Positions 32,099-40,477 of a stretch of 64,000 nt of DNA are shown one piece after another (positions within the stretch are counted from its first letter, which is position 1; each line of letters opens with the position of its first letter). The stretch lies in assembly GCF_028751195.1 (NCBI RefSeq), contig NZ_CP066784.1, positions 1,116,001-1,180,000 on the forward strand. The letters run 5' to 3'. Under the pieces are notes generated by a model, which was given only the letters and a program-made list of their open reading frames with translations, did no database searches and was not told where the DNA came from. This DNA is from Alicyclobacillus sp. ALC3 (GTDB taxonomy: Bacteria; Bacillota; Bacilli; Alicyclobacillales; Alicyclobacillaceae). The position numbers and the translations under genes are program-made.

Positions 32099-32177
32099 AA
32101 AACGTTTTGGTATCATACGCGTGAGCATTTTCGAATATATCCGAGACGTTTATAGACACGATATACCAAAACGTTTT
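32099..32177. promoter_or_regulatory. Twin LacI-family operators upstream of the regulator gene
   Basis: The palindrome AAAACGTTTT occurs at 32099-32108 and 32168-32177, each flanked by GG/CC to give GAAAACGTTTTGG and its mirror. The central CG and symmetry are typical of LacI-family sites. The 69-base spacing would permit looping. No further copy is seen in front of the transporter genes. Confidence 0.75.
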
Positions 32178-32310
32178 CTTCGTCAATACGAAATGTTCGG
32201 TCATTTTATCCAAAAGAAATCTTGCCGTTCTGTGCTACAGTCATTGTCTCAGATGCAGACTTATCAAACATGGCAAGAACAATCAAGACTGCGCCAAGAA
32301 GTACCCAGTA

Positions 32311-32463
32311 TCAAAACATTTGTACCTCGTACCATGCCACTACTGCACCTAGAACATATGCAGCAAGCTTCCACGAACGCCGTTGTGCAGGTTTGTGGAA
32401 ACGGTAGATACCATAAACCAGATACATAACCGCGGCGACGATCAACGCGAAAACATGAAACAT
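32311..32463 (-). CDS. Small membrane protein, 50 residues
   Basis: The ATG at 32463 follows AGGGAGAG by six bases. The product has one hydrophobic helix at the start (FHVFALIVAAVMYLVYGIYR), a basic loop (RFHKPAQRRSWK) and a second one (LAAYVLGAVVAWYEV), a small hairpin membrane protein with the loop probably inside. It stands between the egt terminator and the LacI regulator. No family is recognised. Confidence 0.55.
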   Translation of the reverse strand: MFHVFALIVAAVMYLVYGIYRFHKPAQRRSWKLAAYVLGAVVAWYEVQMF

Positions 32464-32625
32464 GGGAATCTCTCCCTGATTCAATATTGTACTGATTGAA
32501 AGCGCCAAAGACACCTACATTCACACGAGTTACGCGCTTGTAAATCGACTGACTTTGTTTAAAGATGAGCCTTAGCCAAATTTCATATCTTGAGTTGTGA
32601 ATAGCGATATGTGCAAAGCTGGCAC

Positions 32626-32655
32626 AAAAAAAAGAGCCACTACTTTCAGTGACTC
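32626..32655 (-). terminator. Rho-independent terminator after egtD
   Basis: On the minus strand an eight-pair stem (gagtcact with agtggctc, one G-U pair) is followed by eight Ts. It lies 90 bases after the egtD stop and ends the egtB-egtD transcript. Confidence 0.85.
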
Positions 32656-32745
32656 TCAACCGACCATGCACCGGAAACCCGCTCGTGCGTTTTACGAAAG
32701 TGCAATTACAGCCTTATTCTGGTCCCGGGCGCCATCCTGCTAGTT

Positions 32746-33714
32746 TTAGTCAACCTCTAAATAGTGAACACTGAACAGTCCCGCTGAGTCCGTCCAAACC
32801 TGCACCGAACTGAACCCGCTCTTCTTTGCCAGATCGTGGAACGAATGTACCGAGAATTTGTACGAGTTCTCGGTGTGAATCGTTTCACCGACATGAAAGT
32901 GAATCGGTACATTGCCGATCGTCACAACTTGATCCTCACGACTCCTAATGTGCATTTCAATCCGACTCTCAAACTCATTGTAGAAGGCATAGTGCTCGAA
33001 CCTGTGGAGTTGAAAGTCCGCGCCAAGTTCACGGTTTAGTCTAGCCAGCAGGTTCAAATTGAATGCTGCCGTGACACCAGTTGAGTCGTTGTACGCCGAA
33101 TGCAACACATCGCTGGACTTCTTGAGATCGATCCCAATGAGCAACCCATCACCCTTTGCCAGCATCCGCGACCATCGGCTTAAAAACCGTTGCCCTTGCG
33201 GAGGGTCGAAGTTTCCGAAGGTAGAACCCGGGAAGAATAAAACCTTCTTCGCTGGAAGGTGCGGAAGTTCAAAAGGCTGTGTATAGTCGGCACAAATTGC
33301 AACGACCTTCAAACCTGGATGCTCACCAGCGAGCCCCTCCGCCGACATTTGCAGAAATTCCTTTGATATGTCAACTGCCATATATGCAACGGGATCGGGT
33401 AATTTACTGAATAGCAACCTGACCTTTTTGCCACTGCCGCTGCCAAGCTCAATCAGTGCTGATTTCTCCCCAATGCATGCAGCAATGTCCTTCGCGTGTT
33501 GACGTAGAATCTCCATTTCTGCTCGAGTAGGGTAGTACTCTGGCAAAGTTGTAATCTCTTCGAATAGAGTTGAACCTCGTTCGTCGTACAAGAGTTTGCA
33601 GTCAAGCCGTTTCTGTTGCCTGCGCAACCCGTCAAGTACTTCCATCCGCAAATCAGTGATTGTCGGTTGAAAATCCAAAAGTTCGTAAGCGCGCTGATCC
33701 GTCCTCATCAGCAC
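32746..33714 (-). CDS. egtD: L-histidine N-alpha-methyltransferase (EgtD)
   Basis: This 322-residue SAM-dependent enzyme trimethylates histidine to hercynine, the first step of ergothioneine synthesis. EgtD features are CKLLYDERGSTLFEEITTLP near residue 40 (histidine-binding region), the SAM loop LIELGSGSGKKVRLL near 88, FFPGSTFGNFDP near 160 and YNDSTGVTAAFNLNLL near 208, including the asparagine and tyrosine used for substrate. The length is the usual 320-330. It overlaps egtB by seven bases. Cytoplasmic. Confidence 0.95.
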   Translation of the reverse strand: MLMRTDQRAYELLDFQPTITDLRMEVLDGLRRQQKRLDCKLLYDERGSTLFEEITTLPEYYPTRAEMEILRQHAKDIAACIGEKSALIELGSGSGKKVRLLFSKLPDPVAYMAVDISKEFLQMSAEGLAGEHPGLKVVAICADYTQPFELPHLPAKKVLFFPGSTFGNFDPPQGQRFLSRWSRMLAKGDGLLIGIDLKKSSDVLHSAYNDSTGVTAAFNLNLLARLNRELGADFQLHRFEHYAFYNEFESRIEMHIRSREDQVVTIGNVPIHFHVGETIHTENSYKFSVHSFHDLAKKSGFSSVQVWTDSAGLFSVHYLEVD

Positions 33715-34979
33715 CCCTCCGCCAACCGCAAACCACTAAACTGCCAGCGTTTGTCGGGCTGAAAAAAGTTTCGGTACGTGGGCCGTATGTGTGAAGCCGG
33801 TGTTACACAGGAGCCACCGCGAAGCACCATTTGGTTCGCCATGAATTTAGCATTGTACTCACCGAGTGCACCCTCCAACGGCGTGTTACCGGGGTACGGA
33901 ACATACGGACTGGCCGTCCACTCCCATACGTCCCCATAAACACTCTCGACACCACCAGTCTCGTCAGCACACGGATGGTAATAACGGGTCTCTGCGAAGT
34001 TTCCCTTGATCTTGCAACTGGCGAATGCATTCTCCCATTCAGCCTCCGTCGGTAACCTCTTTTCGGCCCAGCGAGCATAAGCATCAGCTTCGTAAAAGCT
34101 GATATGGGTAACTGGCTCGCGTTCATCCACTGCTCGCATTCCCGACAACGTAAAGTAGTACCACTCACCATCGATTTGTTCCCAGTACAGTGGTGCCCTC
34201 CATCCTTCTCTCCTAACAGTTGTCCACCCGTCGGATAACCAGTAACTCACTTCGTGATACCCCCCATCTTCCATGAACGCCAGGAACTCTCCATTCGTCA
34301 CGGGACGTGAGGCCAAACGGTATGGTTCCAGCCACAGTTTGTGTCGAGGACCTTCATTGTCAAACGCGAATCCCTGACCATCGTGTCCGATTTCGACGAG
34401 TCCACCGTCAAACGTTTCCCATTCAAACGAGTTGTTCGTGTTGGGACGAGCCTGCCGAGATGCGCATTCACGGTACACCGGCTCCAGCGGATTCACGTAA
34501 AAGTTGTACTTCAAGTCAGTGAGCATCAACTCTTGGTGTTGCTGCTCGTGGTGGATGCCGATTTCGAGGGCTGGCCAAACCGAATGGAGAGGAGTGCTGT
34601 TGTCCAGCAGGAGTTTTTCAACGTGTTCTTCTACGTATTGCCGGTAACCCCAAATTTCCTTGACTGTCGGGCGGGATAGCCATCCCCGCGCTGATCTAGG
34701 AAAAGGCTTCCCGACCGTTTCGTAGTACGAGTTAAACAGATGGTCAAAGCGCGGGTCGTACGGCCGGTAAGCGGGGGAGAATGGTGTCAGTACAAACCTT
34801 TCGAAAAACCATGTGGTATGAGCCAGGTGCCACTTCATGGGACTTGCATCCGGACTTGCCTGAACAACATAATCCTCGATTTCAAGTGGTTCCATGAGGT
34901 ATTCCGTGAATCTTCTCACTTCTGAAAACCGAGATAGAATTGACAGACCATCGTGCTGGGTTTCTGTGGAGATTGGCAC
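33708..34979 (-). CDS. egtB: Iron-dependent hercynine sulfoxide synthase (EgtB)
   Basis: This 423-residue enzyme joins hercynine to a thiol donor with oxygen. An N-terminal DinB-like domain supplies iron ligands from WHLAHTTWFFE and HHEQQHQELMLTDL; the C-terminal FGE-sulfatase/lectin domain contains RPVTNGEFLAFMEDGGYHEV, RLPTEAEWENAF, DVWEWTASPY and VLRGGSCVT. Length is typical. No egtC (gamma-glutamyl hydrolase) or egtA is nearby, so this EgtB may use cysteine directly, as known for some type II enzymes. EgtE is not in the window. It is the first gene of the egtB-egtD operon. Confidence 0.93.
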   Translation of the reverse strand: MPISTETQHDGLSILSRFSEVRRFTEYLMEPLEIEDYVVQASPDASPMKWHLAHTTWFFERFVLTPFSPAYRPYDPRFDHLFNSYYETVGKPFPRSARGWLSRPTVKEIWGYRQYVEEHVEKLLLDNSTPLHSVWPALEIGIHHEQQHQELMLTDLKYNFYVNPLEPVYRECASRQARPNTNNSFEWETFDGGLVEIGHDGQGFAFDNEGPRHKLWLEPYRLASRPVTNGEFLAFMEDGGYHEVSYWLSDGWTTVRREGWRAPLYWEQIDGEWYYFTLSGMRAVDEREPVTHISFYEADAYARWAEKRLPTEAEWENAFASCKIKGNFAETRYYHPCADETGGVESVYGDVWEWTASPYVPYPGNTPLEGALGEYNAKFMANQMVLRGGSCVTPASHIRPTYRNFFQPDKRWQFSGLRLAEGC

Positions 34980-35030
34980 GTATTCTCCTCCCTACCGCCT
35001 TTTCGTGTTACTTCACTCCCAACCCACGAT

Positions 35031-35099
35031 AATATTCGCCTACAAATGAGAATATCCCACGGCGGGTAGCGAGGTCAGTGAACCTGCTACCAGCCGTGG
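35031..35099. other. Structured leader-like region upstream of egtB
   Basis: A long hairpin at 35057-35099 pairs ccacggc, ggtagc and ggt with their complements around a small loop. Next to it a second possible hairpin pairs the AATATTC at 35031 with GAATATC at 35050. Neither is followed by a T run. They lie 52-120 bases before egtB, in its probable 5' leader. I do not recognise a known riboswitch class. Confidence 0.45.
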
Positions 35100-35260
35100 T
35101 GAATTCGTCTCCCAGAACGTTGGCTGTTGTGCTCTCGTAACCGGAGCGTGGTCCGAGAATGAGTATCACTCCTTAGCTCAACGGTGATAAGGTGGCTAAT
35201 CAAGGTGAGGATCGCCCTAATTCAATCCGAAACGTCCGCATCATTGGGGTCGAGCTAGTG

Positions 35261-35288
35261 TTGTATTTTTTATGAACCCGCATATAAT
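35261..35288 (+). promoter_or_regulatory. Promoter of the fluoride-riboswitch operon
   Basis: TTGTAT (35261-35266) and TATAAT (35283-35288) are separated by 16 bases. Transcription would begin near 35295, about 30 bases before the riboswitch aptamer. Confidence 0.7.
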
Positions 35289-35326
35289 GAACCTAGAAGT
35301 TCTTGTCTGACTTGCAGTTGCCGGAA

Positions 35327-35404
35327 GGCGATGGAGCTCGCCATAAATGCCGAGAGGCTAATGGCTCCTATCCAGAAACATTTCTGGATAGGGGTCATTT
35401 TTTA
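35327..35404 (+). promoter_or_regulatory. Fluoride (crcB) riboswitch with expression-platform terminator
   Basis: The aptamer reads GGCGATGGAGCTCGCCATAA, then a small hairpin (gccgagaggc) and TAATGGCTCCTATCC, which matches the conserved crcB motif closely. The downstream half of the aptamer is also the 5' arm of a 16-pair terminator stem (35363-35378 with 35381-35396) followed by ATTTTTTA. Fluoride binding should hold the aptamer together and prevent the terminator, as in the Bacillus cereus example, and so switch on the operon at 35463. Confidence 0.88.
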
Positions 35405-35462
35405 TTCTGGCGCACTATAGGCTTGCCCGGACACCGAGCCAACAGGCAGAGGGGGGACACTT

Positions 35463-36419
35463 ATGTCGTTGTCATTCACGCAAGCAGTCGCGCCACAGAT
35501 CGCGCAACTCGCCTTCATCTTACTTGCATCACCACTTATCAAAGGCATCCTCGACCGCGGGAAAGAGTTTGTTCAAGGCAAACGAGGCCCCAGCATCTTT
35601 CAGGTCTATCGAGATTTAAGAAAATTGTTTGTGAAGGAGACTGTTCTCCCGGAGGGCGCAGGTGTTTTGTACCGCGTCGCACCATACGTCTACTTTGCAG
35701 CTCCCCTCATCGTCGCGATGCTGATCCCGGTTTTGACCAGTTACCCTTTGTTTATGGCGTTCGCGGGAGACATGATGGCCGGAGGATTTATCCTCGGTTT
35801 GGCGACGTTTGCTCTTTTGACAGGCGCCACCGCAGGAGCAAGCCCTTATGGTGGTATTGGGAGCACCCGTGCACGTTTTGTGTCGATGTCGGTAGAACCC
35901 GCTTTGATTGTCATCCTGTTCGCCGTGAGTTTCACAGCACATGCCACGATCCCGTTCATTGTCAACCAAACCCTACAGAAACTGGCTTGGTCGCCCGTAC
36001 ATTTGCTTCTGATTGCTGCATTTTTCGGCGTACTTCTTGCAGAGACTGGTCGCATCCCGGTCGACAACCCATCTTCACATCGTGAGTTCTCCATGATCGA
36101 CCACAACCGGGCCTATGACTACTCCGGCCCGCACCTCGCGTTGATCGAATGGGGTGGCGCCATGAAGTACACGGTGCTTGGGGTCATCCTCTTGAATGTC
36201 ATTGTCAGTCCATGGGGTTTGGCCCGCTATCATGCCGCATGGTCGATCGCTCTGGCAGTGCCGCTCGTGTTCGTCAAGTTCCTCGGTCTAAACGCCGTGG
36301 TAGTGTGGGTCGAGTCTTCCATCGGGAAGCTGAGGTTGCTTCGCATTCCAGAGTTCATGGCGGGTGTTGCGTTGGTCGCCCTGTGCGCCGTCGTGTTGTC
36401 CGCAGTTGGCCTCAGCTAA
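35463..36419 (+). CDS. Membrane subunit related to HyfC/HycD/NuoH
   Basis: This 318-residue membrane protein with about eight helices has the NuoH/HycD signatures GPSIFQVYRDLRKLFVKE near residue 42 and LLAETGRIPVDNPSSHREFS near 200, followed by the amphipathic IDHNRAYDYSGPHLALIEWG. These charged segments lie at the quinone-site end of the membrane arm in complex I relatives. It is the first gene after the fluoride riboswitch. AGAGGGG lies before the ATG. In Ehr and group 4 hydrogenases this subunit anchors the peripheral arm. Confidence 0.9.
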   Translation: MSLSFTQAVAPQIAQLAFILLASPLIKGILDRGKEFVQGKRGPSIFQVYRDLRKLFVKETVLPEGAGVLYRVAPYVYFAAPLIVAMLIPVLTSYPLFMAFAGDMMAGGFILGLATFALLTGATAGASPYGGIGSTRARFVSMSVEPALIVILFAVSFTAHATIPFIVNQTLQKLAWSPVHLLLIAAFFGVLLAETGRIPVDNPSSHREFSMIDHNRAYDYSGPHLALIEWGGAMKYTVLGVILLNVIVSPWGLARYHAAWSIALAVPLVFVKFLGLNAVVVWVESSIGKLRLLRIPEFMAGVALVALCAVVLSAVGLS

Positions 36420-36458
36420 GTCTCAGCCAGGCAGACGTAAATGATAGGAGGACTTAAC

Positions 36459-37088
36459 ATGCTGATTTGGACCTGGGTTACGCTCTTGGTGTTTCTCTGC
36501 ACGATATGGGTGGCAGTAGCACGGGAGCTAAGCAACGCCTTGCTCGGCTATCTGGTTCAAACAGGACTCGTTGCTGTCCTCTATGGCATGGACGCAGTTC
36601 GGTCTCATGACACCAGTATGTGGGTTGCTTTTGGTGGGCTCATCGTCGTTCGCGGTGTTATCGTGCCGAGTCTGGTGTGGATTCGATTACCACGTTCGGT
36701 CATGCATCAGCGATCCAACCTGTTTCTCGGCACCCCTACCTTTGGTGTCTCGACCGCCGTGCTCATCAGTCTAGTTACCGGTTTCATTGTCTCTGCGTGG
36801 CATGCACAGGGGGCACTCAGCTTTGGATTTGCACTTGCGACCCTGTTCACAGGCATCGCAGTCACGAGCCTCACCCACGACGCGGGGCGCCAGATGGTCG
36901 GGCTGCTATGCGCCGAAAACGGCGTCGATACCGCCATCGCTGCTGAGCTCTCTCGCGTCTCGGTCATGGCGGACTACGTGATGTTCATCGACATTGCCCT
37001 TGTCGTCGTCCTGTTCGTGGCGCTGATCGGTCACTACGGGAGAGCAGGTTCGTTCAACCTGCGAGATTTCCACCAATTGAGGGGGTGA
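36459..37088 (+). CDS. Membrane subunit related to HyfE (NuoK-like)
   Basis: This 209-residue, six-helix protein is of the HyfE type, which contains a NuoK-like core (TPTFGVSTAVLISLVTGFIV, VTSLTHDAGRQMVGLLCAEN, GVDTAIAAELSRVS). The ENG motif within the fourth helix region and the acidic residue near it match proton-path residues of this family. The ATG at 36459 follows AGGAGG by seven bases and is preferred over one six codons upstream. It ends four bases before the next gene. Confidence 0.85.
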   Translation: MLIWTWVTLLVFLCTIWVAVARELSNALLGYLVQTGLVAVLYGMDAVRSHDTSMWVAFGGLIVVRGVIVPSLVWIRLPRSVMHQRSNLFLGTPTFGVSTAVLISLVTGFIVSAWHAQGALSFGFALATLFTGIAVTSLTHDAGRQMVGLLCAENGVDTAIAAELSRVSVMADYVMFIDIALVVVLFVALIGHYGRAGSFNLRDFHQLRG

Positions 37089-37092
37089 GGAC

Positions 37093-38541
37093 ATGTCTTG
37101 GTTATCGATACTTTTGCTCCTTCCCCTCCTCGGAATCGCGGCTTTATTTTCTGTGCCGCGTCAGCTGAGGGCGTGGGTCCCGGTCGTGGTCACGGGACTA
37201 AATTTGCTCGTAACGGGAGTCGCTCTGATTGTGCTTCCGACCCCTGTCAAAAGCTTGTCGGCGTCCTCTGGAGGCTGGCTACTTGATCCGCTCAGTCTCG
37301 GGATTTCGGCTATTACCCTGGTCGTCGGCTTCACCGCGGCGATGTACTCTGTGGGTTACGTTCGAAGAGACGTCGCAGCGATGAAATCCACGGTAGAGAA
37401 GGAACTACACTACTTCACCTTATTCCTTGTCTTCTACCTCTCGCTGCTCGCTGTTCCCCTGTTGCAAAACGTGTTTTTTACCTGGGGAGCAGTGGAGTTG
37501 ACAGCGCTCGCTTCTGTCCTTCTCGTCGACTGGCACGATACGCAACTCACGCATGAGGCTACATGGAAGTATCTCGTCATCATGATTACGGGTGGACTCA
37601 TCGCTCTGTTCGGACTGGTTCTGTTTGTTGGATTCGCAAAAGTACCGCTCCCTGACGCTACATGGTCCACGTTTTCACACATGGCGAAGACAGTACCACC
37701 GGTGATTGAGCGGGTATCCTTTGTTCTCGTGTTAGCGGGGTTTGGCGCCAAGGCAGGGCTCGTGCCCTTTAACTTTTGGCTTCCAGATGCACACAGCCAG
37801 GCTCCGTCCCCGATTAGCGCGATGCTGAGTGGAATCAAGTTGAATTGTGGCATGTATGGCATTCTCCGTCTTCAGGCCATTCTCCACTCCGGCGGTCAAT
37901 CGGATTTTGCCAATTGGATGCTTGCCACCGTCGGATTTGTCACGATTGCGGTCAGTGCTCTGATGACCGTATCACAGACTGATTACAAGCGACTTTTTGC
38001 GTACTCGAGCGCCGAGAACCTCGGCCTCGTAGCCATTGGCTTTGCCTTTGGTCCGCTTGGCATGCTGGCAGGTTACCTGCAGATGGCAAACCACGCACTC
38101 ATCAAATCGATGCTGTTCTACCAATCAGGGGAACTCCTGCACATCTGGGGGTCTACAGACATGCGAGGGCTTAGCGGGATCTCCAGTGTGTTGCCGCGGA
38201 CGGGGCACGCCCTCATGTTTAGTATGCTCGCCATTGCAGGGGCACCCCCGTTTGGCTTATTCATCAGTGAATTCCTAATCCTATACGCAATCGCCAACCA
38301 TGGAATGATTTGGCTAGCGATTCTCCTGATCCTCTGCCTAGTTCTGCTGTTTGGGAACTTTCTTCGCTACGCAATACAGATCGGATACGGTGAACCATCG
38401 AGTCAATTACGACTGTTACAGCGGTCTCGGGAAGGCGCAGGCATTCTAGTTCCGACATCCGTGCACCTGGCGATGACCTTGGTGCTTGGAACGCTCCTCC
38501 CACTTGTCGTAAGTGGGCTGATACACACTTCATTTGTCTGA
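37093..38541 (+). CDS. Antiporter-like membrane subunit (HyfF/NuoN type)
   Basis: This 482-residue, about 14-helix protein of the Mrp/complex I antiporter-like family is one of two in the operon. Key features are FTWGAVELTALASVLLVDWH with a helix-5 glutamate, TWKYLVIMITGGLIALFG, GFGAKAGLVPFNFWLPDAHS with the essential lysine, PISAMLSGIKLNCGMYGILR and TDYKRLFAYSSAENLGL. These residues form proton half-channels in relatives. It starts four bases after the HyfE-like gene and should couple conformational change in the complex to proton or sodium movement. Confidence 0.9.
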   Translation: MSWLSILLLLPLLGIAALFSVPRQLRAWVPVVVTGLNLLVTGVALIVLPTPVKSLSASSGGWLLDPLSLGISAITLVVGFTAAMYSVGYVRRDVAAMKSTVEKELHYFTLFLVFYLSLLAVPLLQNVFFTWGAVELTALASVLLVDWHDTQLTHEATWKYLVIMITGGLIALFGLVLFVGFAKVPLPDATWSTFSHMAKTVPPVIERVSFVLVLAGFGAKAGLVPFNFWLPDAHSQAPSPISAMLSGIKLNCGMYGILRLQAILHSGGQSDFANWMLATVGFVTIAVSALMTVSQTDYKRLFAYSSAENLGLVAIGFAFGPLGMLAGYLQMANHALIKSMLFYQSGELLHIWGSTDMRGLSGISSVLPRTGHALMFSMLAIAGAPPFGLFISEFLILYAIANHGMIWLAILLILCLVLLFGNFLRYAIQIGYGEPSSQLRLLQRSREGAGILVPTSVHLAMTLVLGTLLPLVVSGLIHTSFV

Positions 38542-38567
38542 TCAAAAATCGCAAGGGGGAAATCTCC

Positions 38568-40064
38568 ATGCATACCGTGCCGAAACAAAAGCTTGTACCG
38601 GCGATGCCAAGCAATTCTTATCACGCTGCCAGCCTCGCTGACTTTTCAAATACGCTCCTCAACCGCTGTCTTCGGTCCACGTCTGATGAAGAGGCACCAA
38701 CGTGGCAACTCCTGTACTACGGCGTCATCCAAGAAACACACGCGGATGCACTCCTGGCCGTTCTCGCCCGTTCGGGCAGTGAAGAGCAGGTTTGGCTCAC
38801 CGCCGACCTGTCCACACGTGAACCTTGGCCGTCGCTCGCAAACGACTGGCCAGCGTTACTTTGGCCCGAGCGCGAAGTCTGGGAACGGACGGGTTATGAA
38901 CCTTTGGACCATCCGGACCTTGTGCCCATCTTGCATCCCCACCTTGTTGACCTTGAGAGGCGAGTCGAAGGGGCTGGCGTATTCTCTCTCCCGCTTGGGC
39001 CTGTCCGTGCAGACGTCAGCGAATCAGCATTCTTCCTGTTCGACACGGTCGGCGAGCAAATCATGCATCTGCAGCCACAGTTGTTTTACAAACACAGGGG
39101 GATCGAACAAATCGCCATTGGGAAGGCAGCGGAGGATGTATTGCTCCTTGCGGAACGAATCTCAGGCACATCCACGGCGGCCCACGCCAGTGCGTGCGCG
39201 TCCGCCCTGGAACAGGCCCACCGCTGGCAGCCACCGAGTCACGTGCTGTGGGAACGGCAGTTGTGGGTGGAACTTGAGCGTTTGTACAACCACGCCCACG
39301 ACCTCTCCCAACTCGCTTCAGCTGCAGGCATGACCGTTGGGCAGGCACAGTTGGCGCGAGTGAAAGAAGAGTGTCTCCGACTAGCTGCGGACCTGACGGG
39401 GTCTCGCTACCTTCGCGGGGCAGTGCAATTGTTTAGCTCATCAAATATTAACTGGAAGACGTCTCTGCCACACCTGGAAGCGAGTTTATCTGCCGCCGAT
39501 GAGCGGCTGAATCACTTTATTCGACTGCTCAGTCGAACCCCGACGTTCATCGACAGATTAGTCGGCACGGGTACTGTGAAACGCGAATGGGCAGACAAGT
39601 ACAGCCTCGTTGGAGTGACAGCTCGAGCATGCGGCGTCAAGACTGACATGCGCCACGAATTCCCCGCCCATTACACAGGGACCGGGTACGAAATCTGCAC
39701 CTCATCGATGGCAGCAGGCGACGCCAAATCCCGCTTCGACGTCCGCGTGGACGAATGGAACGTCTCCGTCCGCATGGTTCGCAACCTAGCGCGGAGGCTG
39801 GCTGACACCGAGCGAACTGACACCCCGGCACCACGTCATTCGCCGACGGAAGCCTGGGGTGTCGGGTTCGTCGAAGGGGCACGCGGTCGAGTCGCACACG
39901 TCGTTGTGGTAGCTGACGGACGCGTGAAGTTTTACGGAGTCCGCTCTGCTTCCAGTTGGATTTGGCCAGTGTTCGGATTAGCAACGGCGAATGGCAATAT
40001 TCAAACCGACTTTCCAGTGATCGACGCCAGTTTTGGCCTGTCCTGCGCTGGCATGGACCGTTGA
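38568..40064 (+). CDS. HyfG/HycE-like large subunit lacking the NiFe cysteines (Ehr type)
   Basis: This 498-residue fusion has an N-terminal NuoC-like domain (ALLWPEREVWERTGYEPLDH near residue 105) and a NuoD/hydrogenase-large-subunit domain (PLGPVRADVSESAFFLFDTV, YKHRGIEQIAIGKAAEDV). Where NiFe hydrogenases have R-x-C-G-x-C, this protein has ERISGTSTAAH, and its end reads IDASFGLSCAGMDR in place of D-P-C-x-x-C. The four metal-binding cysteines are thus gone, and hydrogen chemistry is not expected. This places the complex with energy-converting hydrogenase-related (Ehr) complexes of unknown substrate. Confidence 0.85.
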   Translation: MHTVPKQKLVPAMPSNSYHAASLADFSNTLLNRCLRSTSDEEAPTWQLLYYGVIQETHADALLAVLARSGSEEQVWLTADLSTREPWPSLANDWPALLWPEREVWERTGYEPLDHPDLVPILHPHLVDLERRVEGAGVFSLPLGPVRADVSESAFFLFDTVGEQIMHLQPQLFYKHRGIEQIAIGKAAEDVLLLAERISGTSTAAHASACASALEQAHRWQPPSHVLWERQLWVELERLYNHAHDLSQLASAAGMTVGQAQLARVKEECLRLAADLTGSRYLRGAVQLFSSSNINWKTSLPHLEASLSAADERLNHFIRLLSRTPTFIDRLVGTGTVKREWADKYSLVGVTARACGVKTDMRHEFPAHYTGTGYEICTSSMAAGDAKSRFDVRVDEWNVSVRMVRNLARRLADTERTDTPAPRHSPTEAWGVGFVEGARGRVAHVVVVADGRVKFYGVRSASSWIWPVFGLATANGNIQTDFPVIDASFGLSCAGMDR

Positions 40065-40138
40065 ATCACTGTGCGACCCCGATCTGTCTGGGTCCTGTCA
40101 GGAACGCAGACGGGTTGTTCACCAAGGGAGGGACTCGA

Positions 40139-40477
40139 ATGTTCGGCAATTGGATACGCTCTGGGCTAGCTAGTGGGCGCGTGACAACGCCATATCCCAA
40201 GAAGCAGCAAACACTTCAGCAACACGACGATTGGCACACATTTGTGGTAACGGTCGGGTCCTGTGAGGAAACAGCGTGCTCGTGCATCGACTTATGTCCG
40301 ACTGATGCCATCACGCACATCAGTGCCGGCATGCCGATAGTCGACACAGGAGCGTGCATCGGCTGTGGACGATGTGTCGCACGCTGCCCCATCCAAGCAT
40401 TTGCGTGGTCCCGCGATGTCGACCGTGCCACCCTATCTCGCGATCAGCTGATTTTGAACATTGGAGGTGTCAATTGA
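40139..40477 (+). CDS. Ferredoxin-like iron-sulfur subunit (HyfH/NuoI type)
   Basis: This 112-residue subunit has a regular second cluster motif, CIGCGRCVARCP, near residue 78. Its first cluster region reads CEETACSCIDLCP, with cysteines spaced 1, 6, 8 and 12 instead of the usual C-x2-C-x2-C-x3-C. It probably passes electrons between the NuoB-like and other centres in the peripheral arm. The ATG at 40139 follows GGGAGGG by five bases. Its stop overlaps the next start as TGATG. It is shorter than E. coli HyfH, lacking most of the C-terminal extension. Confidence 0.82.
   Translation: MFGNWIRSGLASGRVTTPYPKKQQTLQQHDDWHTFVVTVGSCEETACSCIDLCPTDAITHISAGMPIVDTGACIGCGRCVARCPIQAFAWSRDVDRATLSRDQLILNIGGVN

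Noticed and set aside
35303..36085. 260-codon plus-strand frame starting in the riboswitch
   Set aside because: It begins inside the aptamer and mostly overlaps the NuoH-like gene in another frame; Cys/Arg-rich composition indicates a shadow.
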